Positions 23,900 through 33,074 of a DNA stretch of 40,298 bases are shown one piece after another. Under the pieces are notes generated by a model, which did not search any database, was not told where the DNA came from, and saw nothing but the letters and a program-made list of their open reading frames with translations. Source of the DNA: Aphanothece sp. CMT-3BRIN-NPC111 (GTDB lineage: Bacteria; Cyanobacteriota; Cyanobacteriia; Cyanobacteriales; JAHHGU01); assembly GCA_019359765.1 (NCBI GenBank), contig JAHHGU010000050.1:1-40298 (forward strand), read 5' to 3'. The position numbers and the translations under genes were made by a program. Positions within the stretch are counted from its first letter, which is position 1. Each line of letters opens with the position of its first letter.

Positions 23900-25321
23900 A
23901 TGCTAGACATTGATACTTTACGCCAAGTACCACTTTTCGCCGGATTAGTAGATAGACAGTTGCATTGGCTACTTGAACAAGGCATAGAGGTATGGCGGCA
24001 GCCTGGTGAAGTTCATCGTTATGAAGGAGATCCTGCCGACCATGTTTTTGTACTGCTTGAAGGTATAATTCAGATTAAGCAGAAAGTTGGTAATCAAGAA
24101 ATATTATTAGCTACATACGACACGAAAACTCTGTTTGGCGAATTGCCAGTTTTAATGGGTCAGGAATACTTCTGGGCAAGTGGTCGTGCCTTGACTCAAT
24201 GCCATATTTTTGAATTACCAAACAAGGTGTTTTGGGAACTACTTTCGAGTTGCAATTGTGTATTGACGGCGATTCTTCGCACGATGGCAGAGCGCCTGCA
24301 AGAGATACAGTCAATATCACAGCATCGGGAAAAATTGGTGGCGTTGGGTACATTGGCAGCAGGTCTTGCCCACGAGTTGAATAACCCAGCATCAGCTTGT
24401 CGCCGCACAGCTTTTCAATTACGAGAGACTGTTAAAGTTTTGCCACCATTGACGCTGAAGCTAAGTCAGCAGCAGATGACTAGCGCTCAACAAGTGTTTC
24501 TTGCTGGCTTGCAGCGAGAGGTGATGACCCGTACCACAACATCAGCTAAAGAGAAACTCGATCCATTAACGCAGAGCGATCGCGAAGACGAAGTTATAGA
24601 CTGGCTAGAGGCGCACGATATAAGTGAGGGCTGGAAAATTGCTCCCACTGTGGTAGCAGCAGGATTCGATATTAACTGGCTGGATAACCTTAAGCAAAAC
24701 TTAGCTAATGATTTATTACTTGGTGATGTCCTTACCTGGATAGAGGCTATGCAAACAGAGGTGGAACTGGTAGACGAGATCGAGCAGAGTAGCGATCGCA
24801 TCTCCAAGCTAGTTCAGGCAGTCAAAGATTACTCCTACATGGATCAAGCTCCCTTACAGGAGGTGGACGTACACCAGGGCATCGAAAGTACGCTGACGAT
24901 CCTGAGTCATAAGCTGAAGCAGGGTGTGGTTGTGATCCGGGAGTATGGCTGTAACCTGCCACGGATCAGCGCTTATGGAAGTGAACTCAATCAAGTGTGG
25001 ACGAATTTGATTGATAATGCGATCGATGCTCTGCAAGAGGTAAAAGATCATGGCGAATTACGTAACATTCGTATTCGCACCTGTTGCGAGAGCGACTTTT
25101 TATTAGTAGAAATCGCAGACAATGGATCGGGAATTCCACCAGAAATTCAATCCCACATTTTCGAGCCGTTTTTCACGACTAAAGGAGTAGGTCAGGGAAC
25201 TGGATTAGGTTTGCACATCGCCTATCGCGTTGTTGTTGGACAGCATCAGGGCGATATTAAGGTTGTTTCCCAGCCAGGGGACACTAGATTTCAAGTGCGT
25301 CTGCCGCTCAGATTGTCATAA
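23900..25321 (+). CDS. Cyclic-nucleotide-binding-domain histidine kinase 2 (paralogue)
   Basis: The 473-residue protein has the same layout as its neighbour: a cNMP-type barrel (10-130; YEGDPADHVFVLLEGIIQI, TLFGELPVLMG), His158 in AAGLAHELNNPASACRR, the same spacer (TQSDREDEVIDWLEAHDISEGW), and the ATPase motifs NQVWTNLIDNAIDAL, DNGSGIPPE and TKGVGQGTGLGL. The barrel again lacks the cassette Arg. The sensor halves differ clearly while the kinase cores stay close, as expected of an old tandem duplication with two inputs and perhaps one output. A 151-base gap separates it from kinase 1. Confidence 0.9.
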   Translation: MLDIDTLRQVPLFAGLVDRQLHWLLEQGIEVWRQPGEVHRYEGDPADHVFVLLEGIIQIKQKVGNQEILLATYDTKTLFGELPVLMGQEYFWASGRALTQCHIFELPNKVFWELLSSCNCVLTAILRTMAERLQEIQSISQHREKLVALGTLAAGLAHELNNPASACRRTAFQLRETVKVLPPLTLKLSQQQMTSAQQVFLAGLQREVMTRTTTSAKEKLDPLTQSDREDEVIDWLEAHDISEGWKIAPTVVAAGFDINWLDNLKQNLANDLLLGDVLTWIEAMQTEVELVDEIEQSSDRISKLVQAVKDYSYMDQAPLQEVDVHQGIESTLTILSHKLKQGVVVIREYGCNLPRISAYGSELNQVWTNLIDNAIDALQEVKDHGELRNIRIRTCCESDFLLVEIADNGSGIPPEIQSHIFEPFFTTKGVGQGTGLGLHIAYRVVVGQHQGDIKVVSQPGDTRFQVRLPLRLS

Positions 25322-25446
25322 ATTGTCGATATCAGAGGCAGGTTGGTCATTAGAAATCTCCATAAATTAAAAGTGCGTTACCTAAAACCCTTGTTTTGAC
25401 GCACCATGGCGCGTCTTTACATTCTTTCCTCTTTAAAAGGAGAATT

Positions 25447-26631
25447 ATGAAAAGCTGGTTGCAACCTCCCCGATTACGAATTGGCGAAGAAAGCGAACAA
25501 GAACCCCGCCACGCTACTTGGCTGGAACTGTTTTATGACTTAGTGTTTGTGGTAGCAGTTTCTCAAGTCGCCCACAATCTCCACGGTCATGTATCGCTAT
25601 CAGGATTTCTCGGCTTTGTGTTTCTCTTTATGCCGATTTGGTGGGCATGGATTGGCACTACATTCTACTCCAACCGATTTGATAGCGATGACATCGGACA
25701 TCGACTGCTGACTGGCGTGCAAATGATCGCGATCGCGGCTTTAGCTGTGAATATACACGACGGCTTAGGCGAAACTTCCGCGGGCTTCGCCTTGTCGTAT
25801 TTTGCTAGTAGGGTTGTGCTAGTGATTGAATATCTGCGTGCGGCAAAGCACATTCCCCCAGCGCGGGGACTAGCAACTCGCTACGCCACGGGTTTTGCGA
25901 TCGCTGCCAGCCTTTGGTTACTATCAGTATTTGTACCGATTCCACTGCGTTTTGCTTTGTGGGGATTGGGATTGCTAATAGACTTAGCCACACCACTTAC
26001 AGCTAGCCACTTGCAGCAAAAACTACTCCCTCACCTGGAACACTTACCTGAGCGTTTTGGGCTATTTACAATCATTGTTTTGGGAGAAGCGATTATTGCC
26101 GTAGTCAATGGTGTCTCCGAACAAAAATGGGATGTTCAAAGTGCGATCGCCGCAGTGTTCGGCTTTAGCATTGCTTTTAGCTTGTGGTGGATCTACTTTG
26201 AGAACATCAATGGCTCAGCTTTGCGGTCTGCGGGCGCAGTTGGTCGAATTTCAACTTATAATGTTTGGCTTTACGGGCATTTGCCGCTAGTTATTGGACT
26301 TGCCGCTACTGGAGTTGGTGTAGAACACGTTGTATCAAATGAAGCTGGTACAGCACTTTCTGATGCTGAACGATGGCTAATTTGTGGGTCAGTAGCACTA
26401 TGCTTGCTGAGTTTAGGAATTCTCCACCGTACTGGAGTGATATTCAAGTGCAAAGTCCGAACTAAGTACCGAATTGGAGCTGCGGCTGTCTTGCTAGTTC
26501 TGGCAGCCTTAGGTAGAGGCTTGTCGCCCCTTATAGTAATAGCGCTTGTCGCCGTAATCTGTACTTTGCAAGTTTTGCAAGATATGTATCAGGGTCATCC
26601 GCCTAACTGGGTGAGCCAACGAGAAATTTAA
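25447..26631 (+). CDS. LtrA family membrane protein
   Basis: The 394-residue polytopic protein belongs to the low temperature requirement A (LtrA) family, named from Listeria; its biochemical role is unknown. The family signature HATWLELFYDLVFVVAVSQ lies near residues 22-40. Roughly ten hydrophobic segments follow, including FLGFVFLFMPIWWAWIG and FTIIVLGEAIIAVVNGV. The ATG at 25447 has a good AAAGGAG site; an upstream TTG at 25396 has none and would add unlike residues. It follows kinase 2 by 125 bases on the same strand, possibly as the last gene of the block, but a separate promoter is equally likely. Confidence 0.88.
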   Translation: MKSWLQPPRLRIGEESEQEPRHATWLELFYDLVFVVAVSQVAHNLHGHVSLSGFLGFVFLFMPIWWAWIGTTFYSNRFDSDDIGHRLLTGVQMIAIAALAVNIHDGLGETSAGFALSYFASRVVLVIEYLRAAKHIPPARGLATRYATGFAIAASLWLLSVFVPIPLRFALWGLGLLIDLATPLTASHLQQKLLPHLEHLPERFGLFTIIVLGEAIIAVVNGVSEQKWDVQSAIAAVFGFSIAFSLWWIYFENINGSALRSAGAVGRISTYNVWLYGHLPLVIGLAATGVGVEHVVSNEAGTALSDAERWLICGSVALCLLSLGILHRTGVIFKCKVRTKYRIGAAAVLLVLAALGRGLSPLIVIALVAVICTLQVLQDMYQGHPPNWVSQREI

Positions 26632-26704
26632 GCTTTAGAGTGAGTCAGGAGTTGCAAAGGCTAATAATTTTGGGTTGAAGGGTATTTTTTACTTACCCAA
26701 ACTC

Positions 26705-27937
26705 TTATCCACGATAAATCTGGGTAAGTCCTGGCTCATTTAACTGCAAACTCCCGAAAACATTTTTATGCTCTAAGCTAGTCACACGAATAACAGAACC
26801 CTGTAATACTGGTGTGTCTGGTGTCCATTCAAAAACACCATCACTTGCTGTATTAGACGCGAGCGTTTTAACCAGTTTTGACCCTTGGTACAATTCAATT
26901 TTTACCTCACCTGCTAAATTATCCCTCCACAGAATGAGGTAAGGAAATGCAGTTCTAATTGGAATAGGAGTTGCAGGCTGTTGGATGACAATTTGGGGAA
27001 GTTCTTTGGAGTCTCCTTTCTTGCGGAATCCTAGATAATGCGGTAAATTTCTGGCATTAGGATTATCTTTCATATTGACTGGTTGCGGCGCGAGCAAGTT
27101 ACCAGTACGGGGATTGCTAATGAAAGTAGAACTCCCACCGTCTACCGTAATAATATCCCCTCTCACCCCCAACTTTTGCAGTAAGTCGGCTGCTTCATCT
27201 AACGTAGCCTTGTTGACAGTTACTATTAAAATCCATTCATCGCCGGGAGCATTGTCTTTGTTTAATGTCCCAATGACGTGGTATTTGTTTGCTGGGTTTT
27301 TGCCTAGCACTTTAGCAGGATGGTCGCTATAGCGATAGCTGACAATCGCATTTTGGACGGTTGGCTCGTCCAGTGGAGAACCGATTTCAGGATCATAATC
27401 AGTAATATAGGCACTTTTGTCATTCCAGACCAGCGCTTTCAGCTTTATACTTTTGTAGTAATCCTCTGCTGCTTGGCTAAAAGGCCCGTAAGGACTGCTT
27501 CCTGCTGTGGCAATCTGACCATTAAGTTTAACCGGAAATGCTAATTGCGTACTAGATTTGTATTCTTCAAAAAAAGCGCAATTCATCATGGAGAACACTT
27601 GCTTGCCATAAAGCAGCTTATACTCATTCCAGACATCTGAAAATAGTTTCATTTGAAAAGAAGGACTATAATAACTAGCCGGCTTACCATAATATTTCCC
27701 CTCAGAAACTCCTACCTTGTCTACTTCTCCAACTATTTGCTCCATCTGCATTTTTCGCAAGTCAACCACTTGCAGGTAGGCTAAATTGCCGTCACTAAGT
27801 TGGGTTTTGTATAATCCTGCTCCATCAATCAAGTCTAGGAGACTGTAAGCAACAGGCGGTACGAATGTTTGAGCATTCCTAATCATTAAATTAAAAATTA
27901 TAAATAAGACTGCTCCTAGTAGAAAATATTTTTTCAT
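26705..27937 (-). CDS. NAGPA/phosphodiester-glycosidase-like protein, exported or membrane-anchored
   Basis: The 410-residue protein begins with a signal/anchor sequence (KKYFLLGAVLFIIFNLMI). The central domain (about 60-310) contains NCAFFEEYKSS and GDIITVDGGSSTFI, which match the phosphodiester glycosidase (NAGPA, DUF2233-like) fold, where the Asp-Gly-Gly-Ser loop is conserved. Residues 320-410 form a beta-rich tail (FPYLILWRDNLAGEVKIELYQ, DGVFEWTPDTPVLQGSVIRV) resembling an Ig-like or carbohydrate-facing module. It probably works in the periplasm or envelope on glycans. It is convergent with ltrA and lies alone. The substrate is unknown. Confidence 0.7.
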   Translation of the reverse strand: MKKYFLLGAVLFIIFNLMIRNAQTFVPPVAYSLLDLIDGAGLYKTQLSDGNLAYLQVVDLRKMQMEQIVGEVDKVGVSEGKYYGKPASYYSPSFQMKLFSDVWNEYKLLYGKQVFSMMNCAFFEEYKSSTQLAFPVKLNGQIATAGSSPYGPFSQAAEDYYKSIKLKALVWNDKSAYITDYDPEIGSPLDEPTVQNAIVSYRYSDHPAKVLGKNPANKYHVIGTLNKDNAPGDEWILIVTVNKATLDEAADLLQKLGVRGDIITVDGGSSTFISNPRTGNLLAPQPVNMKDNPNARNLPHYLGFRKKGDSKELPQIVIQQPATPIPIRTAFPYLILWRDNLAGEVKIELYQGSKLVKTLASNTASDGVFEWTPDTPVLQGSVIRVTSLEHKNVFGSLQLNEPGLTQIYRG

Positions 27938-28014
27938 AATGCTCTGGATTTTATTTAAGTAATAGCCTTTTAGGCGTGATATTTATTTTTACTAAGTAAT
28001 CCAAATAAATGATT

Positions 28015-28113
28015 TGTAGGATGGGTAGGGCGCGAGCGTTACCCATCAAAGCTTTGCAAATATTGGGTTACTCTGCGATAAGGCTGCGCCTATGTGCCTA
28101 AACCCAACCTACA
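28015..28113. repeat. GTAGGTTGGGT-type palindromic repeat
   Basis: The outer ends TGTAGGATGGGTA and AAACCCAACCTACA are near-perfect inverted repeats. An inner GGGTAGGGCGCGAGCGTTACCC hairpin adds further pairing. It occupies most of the gap between the UbiB-like gene and the NAGPA-like gene. It shares vocabulary with 16786-16870. Confidence 0.75.
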
Positions 28114-28144
28114 TTGGTATGAGAGCTTAATTAAGTTGGCTTAC

Positions 28145-29800
28145 TTATTTACCCCTCAAACGCCCTGAGCGCAGAATACTAATTACTAACCACAGCCCCA
28201 AAAAGCTGGCGGTAGCAAACAGGGCAGTGCTCAGAAAAGATAGCTGACTGGTTTGTGCATTAGTAGAGATAATCGCCGCGCCAATAATTAGGGAGCCAAC
28301 CACGACGCTAAACGAGAGGCGGTTAGCAGAATCATCCAAACTGCGGCGAAGTGGATCGAGGTCTCGCAGCGTTATATTCCACTTCAAAGTTTCCGAAGTG
28401 ACTCTTTCTAATAGCAGCTCCATCTGGCGGGGAGATTGTAGGGAGAGACTTTTCAGATCGAGAGCCGTCCTCAGAAGAACTTGCAGCGGGTCATTTCCTA
28501 ATAGCTGACGCCGAAACAAATCTACGATCAAGGGTTTAATCTGATCTAGAAGGTTAACCTCTGGGTCAAAGGCACGGGTTACCCCCTCCAAATTCGCTAG
28601 GGTTTTGGCATACAAGCCTAGATTACTGGGCAAGCGGATTTTGTTGTTCCGAGCCGTTTGCAGTACTTCGTAGAAAACCTGAGAGAAATTTATTTGCGAT
28701 AGGCTAAGGTTGAAATATTTTCGCAGCAGGCGAGTATAGTCGTTCTCCAGACGAGACAGATTCACTGGCTGGTTGGATTCAGCTAGTTGTAGAGTTAACT
28801 GAGTACACCGCTGGGCATCTAAATCTACTATTGCCAACAGCATCTCTGTCAAAATTTGCTGCGATCGCGGGTCTAAACGCCCCACTAGGCCACAATCAAT
28901 TAAAGCCAGACGCCCATCTTGGAGATAAAACAAATTACCCGGATGTGGGTCAGCATGGAAAAAGCCATCAATGTATACCTGCTGAAAAAAGACGCGAAAC
29001 AACAGCGTCGTAATCTCTCGTCGCTGGATACTAGGGTCTTTGCCATCTTGTGTTGCTAATAAGTCCGCCAATAGCAGTGGCACGCCGTCCAGCCATTCCA
29101 TCACCAGTAACTTTTCTGTAGTTACATCCCAGTAAATCTCTGGCACCACCAACTGCTTCGGGTCAAACCAGCTACTTTTAGAGAGATTGCGCCGCAGTTG
29201 ATCGGTGTAACTAGCTTCCAGAGTAAAATCCAACTCCGCTTTAAGTGCGTTAGTAAATTCCTCAGCCAGGGACACGACATCGTAATCCTGCCCAAATTCC
29301 GTCCTTGATACCAGTTCTGCCAAACTTTTAATTAGGGCAATATCCTGAGCCACAACGACATCAATTCCAGGGCGCTGAATTTTGAGCGCCACCTCCCGAC
29401 CATCTGCTAAGGTTGCCCGGTGCGTCTGGGCAATTGAACCAGCGGCAACTGGTTGGGGATTAATTGTGGCAAAGGCTTCTTCCAGTGGCTGTTGCAGTTG
29501 TTGCCGGATCACAGTTTCGACCTCGATCCAGGGGACGGGTGGCACTTTAGCTTGCAGGGTGGAGAGAGCCTCAATATATGACCCTGGCAGCAAGTCAGGA
29601 CGGGTACTCAGCAACTGGCCCAATTTTACATAGACTGGTCCCAAATCCACCAGAATGTTACGCAGAACCTCTGGCGGCGGCAATTTAGGTTCGTCAGCTT
29701 TGCCGCCGGTTAGCAAGATTCGCATATAGTCCCAACCGTTGCGGAAGACAACTTCAATAATGTCTCGCTGCCGTGAAGTTGTTTGCGTTAAAGAAAACAT
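28145..29800 (-). CDS. ABC1 (UbiB/AarF) atypical kinase family protein
   Basis: The 551-residue protein has the ABC1K signatures: YVKLGQLLSTRPDLLP (KxGQ motif), an Ala-rich nucleotide loop (PVAAGSIAQTHRA), VALKIQRPG with the conserved Lys, FHADPHPGNLF, and LIDCGLVGRL with the metal Asp. Two hydrophobic segments at the C-terminus (about 500-520 and 525-545) suggest membrane anchoring. Family members support ubiquinone or plastoquinone/prenyl-lipid metabolism in membranes. ATG 29800 is preferred over the TTG nine bases upstream. It lies downstream of manC on the same strand, separated by a hairpin. Confidence 0.92.
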   Translation of the reverse strand: MFSLTQTTSRQRDIIEVVFRNGWDYMRILLTGGKADEPKLPPPEVLRNILVDLGPVYVKLGQLLSTRPDLLPGSYIEALSTLQAKVPPVPWIEVETVIRQQLQQPLEEAFATINPQPVAAGSIAQTHRATLADGREVALKIQRPGIDVVVAQDIALIKSLAELVSRTEFGQDYDVVSLAEEFTNALKAELDFTLEASYTDQLRRNLSKSSWFDPKQLVVPEIYWDVTTEKLLVMEWLDGVPLLLADLLATQDGKDPSIQRREITTLLFRVFFQQVYIDGFFHADPHPGNLFYLQDGRLALIDCGLVGRLDPRSQQILTEMLLAIVDLDAQRCTQLTLQLAESNQPVNLSRLENDYTRLLRKYFNLSLSQINFSQVFYEVLQTARNNKIRLPSNLGLYAKTLANLEGVTRAFDPEVNLLDQIKPLIVDLFRRQLLGNDPLQVLLRTALDLKSLSLQSPRQMELLLERVTSETLKWNITLRDLDPLRRSLDDSANRLSFSVVVGSLIIGAAIISTNAQTSQLSFLSTALFATASFLGLWLVISILRSGRLRGK

Positions 29801-29825
29801 AGTGAGCAATGTTAGTAGGTCGTAC

Positions 29826-29865
29826 TTAGTGGTTAGTAGAAGGTTCGCCTCCCACTAACCACTAA
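29826..29865. repeat. TTAGTGGTTAG hairpin (family R3)
   Basis: Arms TTAGTGGTTAGTAG and CCACTAACCACTAA pair around a short GC-containing loop. It sits between manC and the UbiB-like gene and may act as a terminator or attenuator for manC. It is related to 12152-12218 and 32606-32670. Confidence 0.7.
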
Positions 29866-29893
29866 CAACGATAGCTAAAAGCTCATAGCTATT

Positions 29894-30967
29894 TCACAGC
29901 ATATTCTCCAAGTTTGGGTCAGCTTGCAGCGTCTGGAGTACCTTCTTAATGTCCTGGGTTCGGTCTTTATTTACAATCAAGGTGACGTTGCGATCGCGCA
30001 CCACGACGACATCCTCCAAACCAATCGTGACAATCACCTCCGCCTCATCGGTACAGTAGAGAATCGCCCCCCTTGTATCTAGCCCCAAATGGTTAGCCAG
30101 CTCCACATTGGGACTGTCCCCTTTGAGCAGCCGTTCAAGGGCATTCCAGTCCCCTAAATCGTCCCAGCCAAAGGACGCGGGTAGTACATAGGCTAGCTGA
30201 GTCTTCTCCATCAAAGCGTAGTCGATGCTTTTCTTCGGCAAATCCGCATAGGCAGCTGCGCCCTTTTCTTCCAAAGGACAGATGATTTCTGGCGCGTGGG
30301 TGCGGAGTTCCTCTAAGACAACTCCAGCCCTGAAAATAAACATCCCGCTGTTCCATGTGTAGGGGCACCCCTCATAATTGCCCTTACGTGTTGCCAGAAA
30401 CGACTCCGCTGTCTGCCGATCCGGCTTTTCCGTGAAGCGGTTCACGCGGTAAACTGGCAATCCTCCAAACGTGCCCGTCTGTTCGCCTTGCTCAATATAC
30501 CCATAGCCAGTAGATGGATAACCCGGAGTAATCCCCAGCGTTACAATAGACGCCTCCGATGCCGCTAGTTGAGCAGCGGCATCCAGGTTGTTTTGAAAAG
30601 TCAACTCATCTCCAATCCAGTGATCAGCTGGGAAGAAGCCAATTACGGCGTCCTCGCCATAGCGCCGCGATACCTCAAGCGTAGCCCAGGTAACGGCCGG
30701 CGCTGTATCGCGCCCTTCAGGCTCTATGAGCAAGTTTTCCACCGGCAGATCAGGCAGTTGTTCGCGTACTCCCTCAGCTAACTGGGCAGAAGTCACCACC
30801 CACAGGGGAAAAGGCAGTGTCAGCAGCCGGTCAGCTGTTGCTTGCAGCAGGCTCTTGCCACTGCCATCTAGACATAAAAACTGCTTGGGTCGATTTTTGC
30901 GACTCAGGGGCCAGAACCTTTCCCCTTTGCCACCTGCAAGAATAACGGGTATTAAGGATTGATTCAC
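29894..30967 (-). CDS. manC: Mannose-1-phosphate guanylyltransferase
   Basis: The 357-residue enzyme makes GDP-mannose from mannose 1-phosphate and GTP, a precursor for fucose and mannose in surface glycans. Motifs: VILAGGKGERFWPLSRKNRPKQF at the N-terminus, GFFPADHWI, TEKPDRQTAESF, and YTWNSGMFIF. It lacks the C-terminal isomerase domain of bifunctional ManC/AlgA. The start is GTG at 30967, in place for the usual family N-terminus. It is divergent from the LCP-family gene, sharing about 116 bases of upstream DNA. Confidence 0.93.
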   Translation of the reverse strand: MNQSLIPVILAGGKGERFWPLSRKNRPKQFLCLDGSGKSLLQATADRLLTLPFPLWVVTSAQLAEGVREQLPDLPVENLLIEPEGRDTAPAVTWATLEVSRRYGEDAVIGFFPADHWIGDELTFQNNLDAAAQLAASEASIVTLGITPGYPSTGYGYIEQGEQTGTFGGLPVYRVNRFTEKPDRQTAESFLATRKGNYEGCPYTWNSGMFIFRAGVVLEELRTHAPEIICPLEEKGAAAYADLPKKSIDYALMEKTQLAYVLPASFGWDDLGDWNALERLLKGDSPNVELANHLGLDTRGAILYCTDEAEVIVTIGLEDVVVVRDRNVTLIVNKDRTQDIKKVLQTLQADPNLENML

Positions 30968-31083
30968 TGCTTGCTAGAGGCCTCCTAGATGCATTACATG
31001 CTTTTGTCTGACAAAAGCTCAAGATATAATCCAGCTTGATATTAAATCTACAGATATATGCAGACTGCCGTCATTGGGGTGAG

Positions 31084-32556
31084 GTGAACGTGGAAGAAGG
31101 CGTCGAACAGTCTGGAGCGGGTCTTGGAACCGAAGCGTCCAAAGATTCTGACAATTCTCAGCTGACGTCCGGTAAGGGCGTGGTTAATGGTACATCGGCT
31201 ATGTACGGGCAAAATAACCCAACCCGTACACCGCCGCAGCGGGGTGTAGGGGCAATGTTCTTGCACAAGTTTAGAGACGCGAAATTTGGCGTTTCTACAG
31301 TCCGGTGGGTTTTCTGGGGAGCTGCCTTTGTCTTCACGGCGGCGGTTTCTGCTACGGTAGGGGCGACAGTGGCGCTGATGACACCATTGTCGCCTCTAAT
31401 CGCCCCCCAACATCAAGGAAACGAGCAAAAGGGGGATTTGTCACATTTCGATTTTCAGTACCGTCTGGCGCGACCAGTGAACATTCTGGTGATGGGGATT
31501 GACCGTGTATTGAATGTCCCAGACAACTCACCGAAAAAGTTCACAGGTAACAGCGATACGATGCTGCTCTTGCGGCTAGACTCCACGGCTCGTTCGGTGA
31601 ATATGCTTTCAATTCCACGCGATACCCGTGTGGAAATTCCGGGGGCGGGTATGGATAAAATTAACAACGCCAATGTTACTGGGGGGGCCAGCTTGGCGGC
31701 ACGAGTTGTCAGCCGCACCCTGAATAATGTGCCGATTGACAGGTACGTCCGGATCACCACCGGTGCCTTTCGCGAACTGGTGGATCTAGTGGGGGGGGTT
31801 GAAGTGTTTGTTCCTTACCCGATGAATTATGTGGACAAAACTCAGAATCTGAACATTCATCTCGACCAGGGGTGGCAAACCTTGAATGGAGACCAGGCTG
31901 AGCAGTTTGCCCGGTTCCGCCATGACCAGTACGGCGATATTGGTCGAGTACAGCGGCAGCAAGCACTCCTCAAGGCGTTGCGACAGCGTCTCCAGACTCC
32001 AGCGGTTCTGCCTCGTCTGCCCCAAATGATCCAAGTGATGGAAAAATACGTTGACACTAACCTCAGCCTGGAAGAAATGCTGGCATTGGTAAACTTCGGT
32101 CTCGGACTGAATCAAGATGACTTCAAAATGGTGCTGTTACCTGGTAGATTCAGCACTCCCGGCGAGTACGCCGCCAGCTATTGGATTATGGATACTGTTG
32201 CCAAAGACAGGATCGCACGCGAATATTTCGACCGAAGCTCAATTAAAGCCTCATCAGGCGTCAGTCGTTCCCCCAGTGAGCTGCGAATTGCCATTCAAAA
32301 CGCCTCTAGTCAGCCGGAACTGAGTCAGCGCGTTGCCGACGATCTTAAGCGAAAGGGCTTCTCATATGTATACATTGTCAAGGATTGGCCAGATCCGCAG
32401 CGCCAAACCGAGATTATTGTGGAGCAAGGTGATACAAAAGCAGCGATCGCCCTTAAAAAAGTGCTGGGTAAGGGCAAAGTTGAAGCGGCTTCTACTGGTG
32501 ATATCAGGTCTGACCTAACAATTCGACTGGGCGAAGATTCGATTGTTAGTAAGTAA
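31084..32556 (+). CDS. LytR-CpsA-Psr (LCP) family protein with LytR_C domain
   Basis: LCP proteins attach glycopolymers to the cell wall or act in polymer release. This 490-residue protein has a cytosolic tail of about 75 residues, one membrane segment (VFWGAAFVFTAAVSATVG), then the extracytoplasmic LCP domain with NSDTMLLLRLDS, LSIPRDTRVEI, KINNANVTGG, and ARFRHDQYGDIGRVQRQQ, which carries the Arg cluster binding the lipid pyrophosphate. The last 110 residues (LRIAIQNAS...) are a LytR_C domain. I prefer GTG 31084 over TTG 31036. Its divergent partner manC suggests a shared role in envelope polysaccharide. Confidence 0.92.
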   Translation: MNVEEGVEQSGAGLGTEASKDSDNSQLTSGKGVVNGTSAMYGQNNPTRTPPQRGVGAMFLHKFRDAKFGVSTVRWVFWGAAFVFTAAVSATVGATVALMTPLSPLIAPQHQGNEQKGDLSHFDFQYRLARPVNILVMGIDRVLNVPDNSPKKFTGNSDTMLLLRLDSTARSVNMLSIPRDTRVEIPGAGMDKINNANVTGGASLAARVVSRTLNNVPIDRYVRITTGAFRELVDLVGGVEVFVPYPMNYVDKTQNLNIHLDQGWQTLNGDQAEQFARFRHDQYGDIGRVQRQQALLKALRQRLQTPAVLPRLPQMIQVMEKYVDTNLSLEEMLALVNFGLGLNQDDFKMVLLPGRFSTPGEYAASYWIMDTVAKDRIAREYFDRSSIKASSGVSRSPSELRIAIQNASSQPELSQRVADDLKRKGFSYVYIVKDWPDPQRQTEIIVEQGDTKAAIALKKVLGKGKVEAASTGDIRSDLTIRLGEDSIVSK

Positions 32557-32605
32557 GCTAATTCTACTGTGCGTGGTTAGAAAGATAGCTTTAGCGTTGG
32601 GATTG

Positions 32606-32670
32606 TTAGTAGTTAGTAGTTAGCTGTTAGCCGTTAATAGACGCTATTTCTGCTAACTACTCACTACTAA
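32606..32670. repeat. TTAGTAGTTAG hairpin (family R3)
   Basis: Arms TTAGTAGTTAGTAGTTAGC and GCTAACTACTCACTACTAA match in 18 of 19 positions. It lies about 50 bases after the LCP stop and ahead of the convergent small membrane protein gene, where it could end either transcript. Confidence 0.75.
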
Positions 32671-32723
32671 AACAGAGAAGTTTGACAAAATGTTTCTAGA
32701 GAAATAGCCAGAATTTATAAATA

Positions 32724-33071
32724 TTAAAGTATAATATTTAGCTTAACCATGCCATCAATATCCTTAACGTTTGCGAAGCGTTCCTGAAGGGTAGGCTTAC
32801 TGCTTTTAGCATTGGAGGGAGAGTAAGACCCCATAGGGGTATACGCAAACTCTTTCAGAGGGAATTTCCGTTCGCCTTCGCGATCGCGCAGCGCATTGAA
32901 GTTGGAAATCCGCACGAAGAAAGCCAGCGCCATGAGCGTTGGGTAGTTCACAAGGCCCATGCAACCACTTACCACCAAAGCTATTAAAATTCTTCTTTTG
33001 CGTTTGCTGGGCGTGATTTTACTCCTAGCTTTAGCATGGCTTTGGGTGATGTTGAGTGCCACTCCCGCCAT
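32724..33071 (-). CDS. Small single-span membrane protein, unknown
   Basis: The 115-residue protein has a basic N-terminus (KARSKITPSKRKRR), one hydrophobic segment (about 28-52, ILIALVVSGCMGLVNYPTLMALAFF) and a polar tail. It is unrecognised. Its ATG starts three bases after the stop codon of the SGNH gene upstream, which implies translational coupling and argues that it is real. The pairing suggests a helper or anchor for that hydrolase. Confidence 0.6.
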   Translation of the reverse strand: MAGVALNITQSHAKARSKITPSKRKRRILIALVVSGCMGLVNYPTLMALAFFVRISNFNALRDREGERKFPLKEFAYTPMGSYSPSNAKSSKPTLQERFANVKDIDGMVKLNIIL

Positions 33072-33074
33072 TGC

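Noticed and set aside
31036..31083. TTG start for the LCP protein
   Set aside because: It lies near the divergent promoter region and gives non-family residues; GTG at 31084 is better placed.
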